Shown: positions 11,467-22,600 of the stretch, one piece after another
Position numbering within the stretch: position 1 is the stretch's first letter
Layout of the letters: every line of letters begins with the position of its first letter
Assembly (NCBI GenBank): GCA_013398175.1
Contig: VZRZ01000225.1
Span: forward strand, 488,525 to 552,524
DNA length: 64,000 bases
From: Climacteris rufus
Taxonomy: Eukaryota > Chordata > Aves > Passeriformes > Climacteridae
Direction of reading: 5' to 3'
Notes under the pieces: generated by a model
Seen by the model: the letters and a program-made list of their open reading frames with translations, nothing else
Databases searched by the model: none
What the model was told of the DNA's origin: nothing
Made by a program: the position numbers and the translations under genes

Positions 11467-14400
11467 TCTTTGCTCACTAGAGCTCTACCTATCCCTTTTG
11501 CCAACAGGTACAACAGTAACCTAGCCAAAACTTCTCGTGGTGGCTAAGGAGAAGGGACACAGCTAAGGTGAATGGGAAAATAAATTGATCTCTAAGAGTT
11601 TGATAATTCAGCTGGAAAAGTGTGGTGCCTCTCAGTAATGATGCTTCACAGGGAAAAGCAGAGGATGACACATAAGGCATGGCAACAAATTGCATCACCA
11701 GGTGTTAAAAGCAGTGGATTCCCTCCCTACATCAGTTGGCTGGCCCAGCAAAGAGTAAGAGCTGTTTATTTGGCTTGATAGGAAGAGACAACAGATGGAA
11801 AAAGTCAAAGAAAGAAGCTGATTTTTAAGAAGTTGATATTTCGTCTGCAAGTGTTAAAGATTGTTTTGAACAAACTTTGTGGCAGAAATTACTACAGTAA
11901 TCCTGGAGTCGTTTAGTCTTGCTCAAGCAACATTTTCTGAATTTTCTGTTTCAGTTTTATAATACCAGATTAAGAACATTCCCTTGACTGTAACATGTTT
12001 GGTGGGGAAAAGGGAAGGAAGGCTTTTGCTGAAGGAGAGCTGTAGATACAGGACAGAACATATTACAGCTCAAACTAATAATCATGGTCACATGAATATA
12101 TATGGAGTATTTAAAGTCCCCAAGTCTCTTCAGTCCTTTTGCTAGAGGTCACTCACATAATCATTCAAGGTGACTGCATTAGTACTGTGTATTTCAGGTA
12201 TTGTAAAAACATAAAAAGAAAGAAAACAGAAGGGAGAAAAAAACCTTAAAAGTACCTTAGACTTATCACAGGCAGCTTTTGTTTGATCACATATTGTTTA
12301 ATGTTTCAGAAAATGGTTAATCTAAATGAGATTGCAAGTCTTGAACCTCAGCCATTCTCTGAATAGCTGTTGCCTGTTTTATTGCAGATTTGTGGTTGGA
12401 TACCAAGAGGCTGCCCCGAGTTATACTCAGGATGAATTTTGTAACATGGTATTAATAGTGTATTTCTACACAGCCTTCTAGCTGAAGGATCTCCAAGAGT
12501 TTTGCAAGTTACATCACTTAAGATGCCTCTTGTTCCCTCTCCAGAACCTTTTAATTTTAAACTTATTTTTATGAGAGCTGGAGGTGGTGGTGGGAGTAAC
12601 ATCACTGTGTTTCAAGTGTGTGAACTGACACCTCTGTGGAGGTGAGTACATGTGCACTCCCTTTCCACTTCTTAATAAGGACAAGCAAATACTTAGCCCT
12701 CTGAGATCCAGGCTGTGTGCTCAAGATACCCAAAAAGCAAATTCTTGGTGCCTGAGCATCAGTGTCTGATGCCAACCTGTGGGTCAGCTGTGCATACAGA
12801 AATGGGCACCTTGGTCACCAGGACTTGGTCACCCCCCCCAAGAGAGACTTGGTGCCAAGCACTTCCTCAGAGCAATACTGCAAATTAACATGGTGCAAGG
12901 TCTTCTGTAGCTGGGTAGGCAGGCACAGAATGAAGTGGGGGGATCTCAAGGGGTCCGGTTCCTTCTGTGTCACTGCTTCCCATCTCTTAGCATGGAAGAG
13001 CAGTGGGGTGGAGTGTGACCCCAGTTCAGATGGGGTCTGCTTCAACCCCTGAGATATAAATAATGAGCCTGGCCAAAAGTATTACAGAGCTGCTAGTTGC
13101 TCTCAGCTGCCCCTGGAGGTTTGCTGCTACTGGCTCATGTCCCAGATGGATAAACAAAGCTCTGACAGGGGTAAAAGGTCCTGCAGCTCTCCCAGTTGAT
13201 ACAATATCTGCCAAGAGATCTGTGAGACTGTGGTTCTCAGGCATGCTAAAGGCTATGCTGCCCATTTTTATTTTCTTAACTCCCTTTAACCCCTCCCTTC
13301 TTTTCCAAACAAAAATAGCAGATTTTTAATAGAGACTTCAGCTGAGAATGCTCCTGTTCCCATCTGGGCTGGTGGAAAGTTCCATGTGTTGCTGTGCAGA
13401 TACTGCCACGTTTTCATTGACTCGAGTCCAGTAGAACTAAGAGGAAACATCTGTGGAGTGGGATAGCTCTCTGTTTGTCCCAGAAATTAATTGCTTCTGC
13501 TAGGAGTGTCGAGAGGCTGAAAGCTGTGTACCAGAGATGAGGAGTGTAGCAACTCCTGCTAGGCTTCTACTCATGTTGCCTAAAGAGCACACACCTGCAA
13601 TTTACCTGTTTCATAGGAACAGTGTTCCTCTCAAAGCAGGAGAGGGCTAGGCTGTAGGTCAGTGCACCTGGCAGGTTTACCAAGCCCAGGAATTGTGGCA
13701 GCCAACGTTTTGCAGCTACAGTTCAGCACTGGAGCTGTGTATTTTGGGGAGGAGAGAGAGGAGCTTGTTCTGCCTTGTGGGCAGGGGTGGAGGCAGTGGG
13801 GAGGAGTGGGGCTGTGGCACCTGCAGTCAGGCTTTAAATGAAACCTTGCCCCAGAACAGCCTGCTGTAAGGACAAGTTAGTGTGAGCCAGAGCTTGCTTA
13901 TGGCTCCCGTGAGATGAGTGTGCAGGTCTCTCTTCAAAGGATTTGGCACCTGGATTTGACATAGACAATAGGATGTTTCTGCATTTTCTTTGTACACAGG
14001 AATTACCTGAGACTTACCCACTTCTGCTGGGGCTGCCTCCAGCCTTTCTTTTGAACCTCAACAGCTGCCACAGCCCTCCTCAGCAGCAGGGTGTTCTCCA
14101 ACCCTGCTGTGGCCCTGGTTTACTTCGCCTGTGGTCAGCAGCCACTGGGACCCAGGGAGTGGAAGAAGCAAAGCTGTGACTGGTGAGACCTCAGTGTTCC
14201 AGTCCTTACCCCAGAGCCTTGTTCCCTCCTTTCCTTAAGCACAGTGGAGGAAAATGTGAGAGCATGTCCGTGACTGGTACTGAATCTCTTCAGCTAGCAG
14301 CCTCTGTGCTACTGCTCCCTGCTCCCCAACCTCTTGTCTCCTGGTGCACTCCTGCCTGGTTGTTCTCCTTGCCCATGTGAGGCATCTTTTCCTTCTAGGG

Positions 14401-16218
14401 CAAAATGTGCCTGCTGCTGTTAGCTGTGCCTCACAGAGGCTTCTTTTCCCTTGGTGAAGTCCCAGACTCCCAGTGATAGTGCTCAGGCATGGCAGGGCAC
14501 TTTGGCATGGGTCTCCCCACGGAAACTGCAGGGCCTTGGTTTTTCCTTGGATCAGCAGCATTTCTAGCTATCCAGTAACAAAGACGTTTTTGCTGTTCCT
14601 GAAAAACAACATTAGAATCTCAAACACGCTGTTAATGACTCCCCAGTGATGGTTTCAACCTCAGCTTCATCGACTGGAACACTTTTTAATAAAGCTGTCA
14701 TTATCTTTCGAGCTCTGTGAACATTTCTGTTGCTATCCTGTTCTCAGGATTTGTGTAGGATCAGCAGCACGGGCACACCTGAGTTTTCATGTCACACCAT
14801 TTGTTGATGAGATTTGATTTCCCTTATTTAGACAGAGATCATCATAGTTGCTGCAGCCCCTTAGTTTGTACCTCTGAAGGGGTAAGAGGAAATGAAGTCT
14901 CAGCCCCTTTCTGGTGTGCAGAGGTCTCTTCCACCCAGCTGGCATGGCAGGGACCACAGCCAAGCCAATGTGCTCAGGCGTTGGAGGTACTTGGAGCCAC
15001 CAGCCTGCAGATCCTCCCTTCCAGAGGAGCTTTCTCACTACACCATCTCACTGTGTCTTGGCAAATGGAAAGTTTTGGTATTTCCACAGTTGGAAACCTA
15101 TGGGTTGAAAAGTTGTGATTTAAATCCTCCCTTTCTTCTTTCCACCCACAGAGAGACCAACTTTAACCTGATGGGGCTTTCCAAGGCCATGGCTTGCTTT
15201 CTTCCTGCTGTCTGATCATGCAAACTTTTCTCTTAATCTAAAAAATGAAGGAATTCATGAGGCTGAAGTTGAAATTATCTCAGAATCCCTAATTCAGCAT
15301 CCACAGTGATATGAAAGCAAACTAGTTGTTCAGAGGTGAGGACAAGATGAAATAAGAGCCTAAGCTGACAGAACTTCTGTCTGCTTGCCAGTCCTAAAAT
15401 ACTGACTTTAAGTTCAATGGTGACCTCACTTGAACTGATGCTGTGGCAAGCAGTTTCGTCAGTGAACCTACAAAATTAGGAATTCCTGCAGAGTTTTGGT
15501 GTTAGATTTAGATATTTCACTACAATTTTCCTTTGACTGCTTGGACTTTGGAGTCTGGGTGGTGGGCAAACACAAAGCAGTGGAAACAGACAGATTATCT
15601 CTAGCCTGCAGGAGCTGCAGTCACCAAACAGAAGGGAGCGTGAGTCCTGTGGTGCAGCTCCTTTGCAAATGGAAGGATTTTGAACAGCTGGTACCACTTG
15701 GACTCAAGTTCGCCACATTTGCATCCACTTTAAAGCCCAAGGATCTGCTGTAGCACGGAACCTTCTGTCCTGTGACCCTTGGTGAATGTGGGGTAGGGAT
15801 GTGAGCCGTGCTTGCCATGGGATATGATGGGAAGGTACCCTCCTTAGGCTCAGAGCCAGCTTCCTCAAGTTGATGCTGGGGATAACATTTTGGCAAAGTC
15901 CTTGGTTTTCCCCATCATTGTCCTTATGAAAACCACCCTTTCCTGAGCTATTATTGCATTTCTTCTCGATTGGTCTCAAAAACAATGATCCATGGATTTG
16001 GCTCTCTCCATTTTAATCTGTTCTGATGTTTATGCTGGTGGAAGTCAGGAATGATGCCAGCACAAGTTCAAGCAGCAAATGAATATGAGAGATTTTCTTC
16101 TATTAGCCCCACTTCCTCACCGCATGGTTTTTACTGTCCACTGCTGCTTCTCTCCCATTCCTCTTGGTGGTTACTGGGGTGCCACTGACACACGGATCCT
16201 ACCCCTGCAGAGTGGATG

Positions 16219-16334
16219 TCACAGAATATTCCAAACTGGAAGGGATCCACAAGGTTCATCAAGTCCAACTCTGAATTAAGTTGGCCATACAAGGGTTGAA
16301 CCCACAACCTTGGCATTTTTAGCAGCAGGCTCTA
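16219..16334 (-). mobile_element. tRNA-Ile/CR1 composite SINE (TguSINE1-like), 5'-truncated
   Basis: Read on the minus strand, the 5' part follows the isoleucine tRNA from the D-stem through the anticodon arm to the B box: tagagcctgctgctaaaaat, gccaaggttgtgggttcaac, then cccttgtatggcca. It continues into a CR1-type 3' tail ending ggaatattctgtga. This layout, a tRNA-Ile head on a CR1 tail, is that of TguSINE1 described from zebra finch. The copy has lost the A-box half of the tRNA head, so it is probably inactive. The alternative of a tRNA pseudogene is unlikely because the CR1 tail is attached. Confidence 0.75.
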
Positions 16335-18873
16335 GAGGAAGCAGGGGTCCTGCATGCTGCCCCAGCAATGGATCAGGCTGAGCGGCAGAGCCCTGCATGT
16401 AAAGATGCTTTGGGTCTCCCCTTTGCTCCCCTGCTGTCAGTGCTGGCAGGGAAGCCTTCCCAGAGGAGGGGGTGACTTCAGGCAAAGAGCAGGCATCATT
16501 CAGCAGTGGGGCAGTCTGCCTTTGGCCTGGTGACTTAGCCCTGAAAGGCCAGGGCTGGTCAGTGCTGATCTGATAATAACTGTGTGAATGCTGTTATCCA
16601 GTCCACCCTTGCTTTTTCCAGCCATTGTGAGGCGGCGCCGCCTCATTTCTTGGCTTGGCCATACCTGCTCTTTTCCTAGGAGCCAAAGCAAAATAGCCTC
16701 TGATCTTGCTGCCCATTTCCTTGCCTAGCTGGGCACGAAATCACAGGTCTGCATCACTGCCAGGAGCATCCAGCTTCCTTTCATGGGCTTATTCCAACTA
16801 CTGTTTTGCTAACTGAAAGCCTTCCAACTTCAGCATCGCACCCTTCTTACCGGGTTTCCCAAAGCCACGTAAACTTCTCTGTCTGCCTCCCTGTGGCCCT
16901 GGGATGGTTTCCATAAGCATAGGTTCTTCTACCCTCTTTTTTTGCATCTCAAACCAATTACCTTACAACTAACAGGAGCTCCTGTCTAACCAGGAAACCG
17001 GGCTTGAAACCAGGGAGTAAAGTGCTTTTACTGGGAAGTCAAATCCGTAATTGCACAGATGTTAAAAATCATGGACAAAACCCTGGTTTCCTTGGCATAA
17101 TTTTAGTATTTTGCTGATGGCTTCCAGTTCTTTTAGTTCCTCTAATAGGAAGGGTTACCTCTACTCACCTCCCACACCTCTCTTACATAAGAAGCATGAA
17201 TCATCAGGATCTCAAAAGCACAGTGCCTGCCCAAAGAGCCAACTTAAAAAGGACCATTGATAGCCCCATTTTTTGACTGGAACCTCTGGCTTCAGCAGGA
17301 GTCTGGGCAGGGGATGGGCTGGGTACATGCTGGTACATGTTCCCTGTAGCATCCTCATTCTGGACCCAATGCAGCAACACTTCAACTTGCTGGGTTTGGG
17401 GGGTCTCATGAGCTTTTATAATGTCAAGGTTTTTTTTTTTTTAGTCTACATTGGACGCAATTGGGGCAAAGCCCCCCCGTAGATAGTGTTAATAGCTAAA
17501 GACAAGTGTTTTGAGTCTACTTATTTTCATTGGTCTCTTTTTCAAGAAAAATTATAGTGGCATCCAGCACAGGGCCTGCTGGCTGGGGCAGGGAGAGGCT
17601 CCTTTGGTTGGAGACCTGTCCTTCATGGACTAATGGAAAGCCACCCTGTCCTTCTTGTTTCACCTGGGCAATGCTCTGGTGGGTCCCAGCCACACTGAAA
17701 TCTGTGGTTAGGGATTGCTAGACTCCACACCAGAGCCAGCCATTCCATGGGCAGTGGCAGAGGGAGCATTTTGTTTTTTACCCGACTTGGCAGCACAAGA
17801 ATCAAAGTAAAGGCAGGCAAGCATATCTGGAGCCAAGGAAAACTGGGAGCTACTGAATTACCAAAAGCACTTTCAAGTGTGAAGGGAAGGGAACATGTAT
17901 GTGTGTGTGTCTGGTATCTCTTGGGTTCCATCAATCCCATTTCGGGATAGTCCAGGCGGGAGAATAGTAAATCCCCAAAATACATATTTTCTGGCTTAAA
18001 GTTGAGTGAGTGGTGGTCCATGTCATAAAGGGCAGTGAAAATCAAACCCTTCCTCCTTGGCTTCAAAAGCTTGGACTGCAAGGGAGCCCTCTGTTCAGGT
18101 AGGACTTAAGGACATAAGGATTTTCCTTATTCAGCAAAAGTGTGGGGCAGGGTAACACAGTGGTTGCCAAACTAACTCGGTGGCAGCTCTTTTTCCAGCC
18201 ACATCCCTGTTTATCTCAGACCTTTTGTGCTCCTAAACTCCAGTGGTTCACATTGTGCTGGGTGACATCTGGCCTTAAATGATCAGAAAAGTTTCAAGGT
18301 TAATGGTGTCCAGAGCGCTTTGTTCTCCAAAATGCCCATCCCTCCTCTCTCTTCTCTACATGAATTTCCTCCACTTGCTCAAACTGCTGCTGTTCCTCCT
18401 GCAGGAAGGACTTACCTGCTTGTGCTGCAGCTGCTGAACAACCACACCACCCAAAAAAACCCAGGCAGTGATCTTGGTTTGGGCTGCAGAGCTGCTCAGC
18501 ACAGCACAGCTGGTCCAAGAAGTCATGCAGGGAAACTGCAAAGGTGTCTCGGGGAGAATGGCTTTTTGTGGAACATGTGCCCCTGACCCCAAGTCCCACT
18601 CACACTGTGGAGAAGCAATGATAGCAGGCGACCCTACCAAAGCCACAGTGGAACTGCTTTTTAGAGGGATAAGAGCCGTAAGAGCCACCCTACACTTCGA
18701 GCCAGGACTGCTCTAGGAAAAAACCCAAGAGCCTCTGCCTCCCCATGGCTGCGCTCAGGCTGGGGCTCTCCCAGCAGCCTCTTGCAGTGGGGCTAAAGCA
18801 GAACGCTCCGTGCAGAGCCTGTGGCACACCGCGGCCCCTCTGGGTGCTCCCTCCGCTCTGTTGGTGCTGGCAG

Positions 18874-19036
18874 CATCCCTGACGGGCATCCCTGACGGGC
18901 ATCCCTGACGGGCATCCCTGACGGGCATCCCTTACGGGCATCCCTGACGGGCATCCCTGACGGGCATCCCTGCCGGGCATCCCTGACGGGCATCCCTTAC
19001 GGGCATCCCTGACGGGCATCCCTGACGGGCATCCCT
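18874..19036. repeat. 13-bp minisatellite, about 12.5 copies
   Basis: Tandem array of CATCCCTGACGGG, with unit starts every 13 bp from 18874 to 19030. Two units carry CTTAC (18926, 18991) and one carries CTGCC (18965); the last (19030) is broken. Because 13 is not a multiple of 3, all frames cycle. One minus-strand frame stays open through the array (MPVRDARQG-type repeats), which I treat as an artefact. It lies about 440 bp upstream of the CLEC3B start codon. Confidence 0.97.
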
Positions 19037-19264
19037 GCTCGGGGGCTGGGGCCGGAGCCCCCTCTCTGTTCCCTCAGCCACCCAAGCGCTGTCTCACACC
19101 TCGTCCTGCTGTTGCCATCGCTGACACACGAGATCAAACTCGTGACATTTTGCTAAAAAGCCATAGGAAATCATTCCAGCTATATTCCCAGCCTTCTCGT
19201 ATGTTTAGCTTAGCAGACTGTCGGTACATTCATTCCCTTCTCCTTCCTTTTTTTTTTTTTTTTT

Positions 19265-19640
19265 CTTGAGCTAAAACAAGCAGCGCGCTAAGCACCGCAA
19301 CCCCTCCGGGAGGTTTTCAGCGTTGGCCGGAGCTGCCGGAGCCCCCCCGGGGCCGGGAGGCTGCGCTGGCCCGGGCTCAGCGGGCGGCTCTCTGGCCGGT
19401 CCCTGCGGTGGGCAGGCGGCTGTGCGAGGGCAGAGCGGCGCCGCTGCAGCCCCGCTCGGAGCGCACGGCAGCGGCATGGCGCTCCGGGGAGCCTGCCTGC
19501 TCCTCTGCCTCCTCTCCCTCGCCCACGTCTCCGGCCAGCAGAACGGCAAAGCCCGGCCGAAAGCGGCGCCTTCCAAGAAAGGTAAGAAGGGGCAGCCGCT
19601 CCTTCCCTGCAAGGAAGCCTTGCAGGGCTTGGGGGGTCGG
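19265..19640 (+). promoter_or_regulatory. CLEC3B: CLEC3B CpG-rich promoter / first-exon region
   Basis: GC- and CpG-rich block that starts just after an 18-nt T run (about 19247-19264) and covers the CLEC3B start codon and first donor. No convincing TATA box lies at a sensible distance. The transcription start is not determined by sequence alone, so this is called from composition and position. Confidence 0.5.
19476..19581 (+). CDS. CLEC3B: CLEC3B coding exon 1 (signal peptide and basic N-terminus)
   Basis: ATG at 19476 has G at -3 (gcggcATGG) and G at +4, a good initiation context. It encodes the signal peptide and the basic stretch KARPKAAPSKK, then splits an Asp codon at the donor G|GTAAGAAG. 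GC-rich. Confidence 0.94.
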
Positions 19641-22600
19641 GGGGGGGCCGGGTGTGTGCAATCAGCCCACTCGTTTGGGCATTGAACGGTGCTTTAATGA
19701 AACTTCATAAAAAGCATCTAAAAACCTAATAAAGTGTCCTCCCCCTCTCCCTGCGGTGGGAATGATTGTGTAGTTCTTCTGTAAAATAGTGAGGGTATTA
19801 AAATGGATGTGGTGAGTTCCTACTTTGAAGAAATTTGTTGGGGCAGCTTGGTCTGAATTTCCTAGGGAACACGTTGTCCATGTTCTCTCTAAGGTTCATC
19901 CCAAACTTTTCCCCTACTAAAATCCCCCTTTCTGTAACCCTTCACCCCTTCTCAATTAATTTTTCAGAAGCAAGTAAGTGGCAGACGACATACAACATAT
20001 TTGGAGACAAGAGCAGGCAGAAAATACATAATCCACTAAGTACCAGCAGGGTTCTTCATTTAAAAGCACTGGCCTCAGGTGTGTGCCACACATACAGGAG
20101 CTCTGACTGCTCAGGCTTGCCAGATGGCAGTGCACACAGAAAGGTGCCTGAACTTTCCATTCCCTGCTGGGTTTCTTTCCTTTTCTTCTGTTTTTCTCCT
20201 GTTTTTCTCCTGTCCCATCCTTTCTCAGTGCACATTAACTATAGGAGGAGGCAGGTAAGGAAGGGGCATGTGAGCCTGCCAGCCTTGTGTGTCCAACCGT
20301 GTGGGCTTGGACCACTTCTGGCAGGAGCTCTCCTGCTTGGAACGAAGTGGGGAGCAAGGAAGAAGCATCCCTGGAATTCACTTGGCCAGGCTACTCTCTA
20401 CACTCAGTGGCTATTTTTGTCAGATCCCGTCCTTGAGAAATTTTTCCCTTTTCTCCCATTAGATCTTTCTATGAATTCACAACATAGCTGCTTATTCCAC
20501 ATCTTACTCTGCAGGACACAGAATAACAGAGAAAACAGTCTGCGACTGTTTCCTAGAGCAAAAAATACACCCTTAGGCTCACACTGGACACATACATGCA
20601 TTGCACTCACTGGAGGTACCAGGAGAGAGACATTTCTCTCTGTGTCACTGCAACTGGTATTTGCAATTGATTGGTGAAAAGAAGGTGGGCAAAAAATCAC
20701 CTTTTTGACAGGAAAATTTGGCTCTGATTTAAAAACTTTTGAGGGGGGTGTCCTGAAAATCAAGCCATCTGGGCCAGCTGGTGGCAGGTTTTACTCAGAA
20801 TTTCTTTTCAGTGGAGAGGGCACATTTTCTGTGGGGAGAAGGGAAAACCCCAGCAACTTGACATTTTTGACCAGCTGCACTCAGCCCCATCGTGGATCAG
20901 CTGCCCTGCCTTTACTGGAAACTCCCAGCATTTCTTGGTCAATATTTTTCAAATTTTTACCAATTCCAAGGGGTGGGGAAAGAGGGAGGAAAGAGCTAAA
21001 AATTCCCCACAAAGCTCCTCTTCGCCTCCAGTCACTCTCCACATCCAAGCCTGCCTGCCCAGCCACCACAGGGGCCAGGGCTCAGCCACTTATGCTCTGA
21101 ACAATGGCAGGATGGCCCCATCCCATCCTCATCCAGGCCTCCAGTACCCTCACCCTGGTTCAACTGCACTTTGCCTGGGAGGGTCAGGCAAGGCGAAGCC
21201 ACTGGAGGGTTGGGGTGTTTGGCTGGATTGATTTTTTTTTAATCTATGCAGCCAAACCACAATGTTAGAAAATAAAGCACTGATTTGAGCCAAGCTTTTC
21301 ATCTTTCTTCTTTTTTTTTTTNCCCAACTTTTCATCTTTTTTTTTTTTTTTTTTTGTTTTTTTTTTTAATTTTCTTTTTGGTAATTATTGCTTACATTTC
21401 GATCTGCTTCAGAATGAAAAAATGGTGCTATTTCAACTTGAAAAAGGCAAACCACAGTGTTTAGAAAATGCTGAGACAGCACATTCAGTTTGCCTGCTGT
21501 TGTGTCTTTCCCCCTCAAATTACTCCCCAGTTATTGTTTCAAATGCAGTAGCTCAGCAAACTCTCTCTGAGCCCTGAAGTCTTGGGGTGCAGAGGGGATT
21601 TGCCCTCCTTTGGCAGCTCTGGAGGTCATGTCCAAAAGGATGCCCAGGGGAGGCAGGCACTGGCATCTGCCTGGGGGCTGATGACACCCCCTGGCTCGAG
21701 GGTGCAGGCTGGGGAGCTGCCAGCCCTGGGAGGCTCCCCTTGGTCACAGCCATGGTGGGGTGCTGGCAGCACAGAAGGGAGCGCCTTTGCATAGCTCTCA
21801 CCTGTATTTCCAAGGTAACTGGAGACAGCAGTTGGGGTCCAGGTGCTTAAATCAGTGGATACGGACTAATGTGGGCTTCACGCCTAATGCTGCCCACTGC
21901 CCAAAATTTCGGTGTACCCTTGGCTGGGTGCTCTTCCCTGAAAATGCCTGGGAATATTTATTTATTTATTTGCACTGATGCAAATCCAGTGCGAGTGGGT
22001 TCACTCTCCTCCTCTGATCCAGGGACAGACAGCAATACAGGATTTGACTCTTCCACTTGGGACCTTCATGGAAATGCCTGGTGTCAGCAGAAATACTGAG
22101 GGCCAGAGAGGTTTGATAACAGACATTGTGAATCAGAGCAATGCTTATTCCTCTGGGGGACAGAAGCGTGTTTGGACATGCAGGCAAAGCCAAGGAACCC
22201 ACATACAGATCAAAATTTCATATAGCAATAGCTAAATACCAAATTTCCTATAGCAATAGTTAAATAATCAAAATTAAGTACAGAGGCATTTGTTTGTTAT
22301 TCAGCATATAATTAGAACAAAGAAAACTAGGTGAGAGTTCCCATTTGCAGCCTCAAATACATTTCTGGCCAGGCTTTCAAACCAACAGACTATTGCAACC
22401 CACATCCTTCTGTGAGTCTCCTTTTGATCTCACCTCTGCCCACACTTAATCCTGCTGCTCACAGTTAGCTGCACAAGGACCCACTGCAGATCTCACGGGA
22501 GCATCAGCATCCTGCACAGCAGCTTCTGTCAAAAAAACCCAAACTGCAAACAGGCTTGATCCCAGGCTTCAGGAGGCGAACCTTGGAGAAATGACAGCAC

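Larger units (their letters stand above)
10784..18873. other. EXOSC7-CLEC3B intergenic spacer
   Basis: About 8 kb between the EXOSC7 polyadenylation signal and the CLEC3B upstream minisatellite. Two retroposon fragments are identifiable (CR1 at about 11.14-11.47 kb, SINE at about 16.22-16.33 kb). The rest appears to be unique sequence. Open frames up to 152 codons (17623-18081, minus) have no recognisable domain and no splice partners, so I do not call genes here. Confidence 0.6.

Noticed and set aside
16219..16334. A genuine tRNA-Ile gene on the minus strand
   Set aside because: The acceptor stem and A-box half are missing and a CR1-type tail follows, so it is a SINE fragment, not a functional tRNA gene.
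18690..19019. Minus-strand frame of MPVRDARQG-type repeats (109 codons)
   Set aside because: It is a by-product of the 13-bp minisatellite, which has no stop in this frame; the non-coding tandem array explains it fully.
19835..20677. 280-codon open frame on the plus strand
   Set aside because: It lies entirely inside CLEC3B intron 1, has no recognisable domain, no plausible start context or splice partners, and mixed low-information composition. Most likely a chance open frame.
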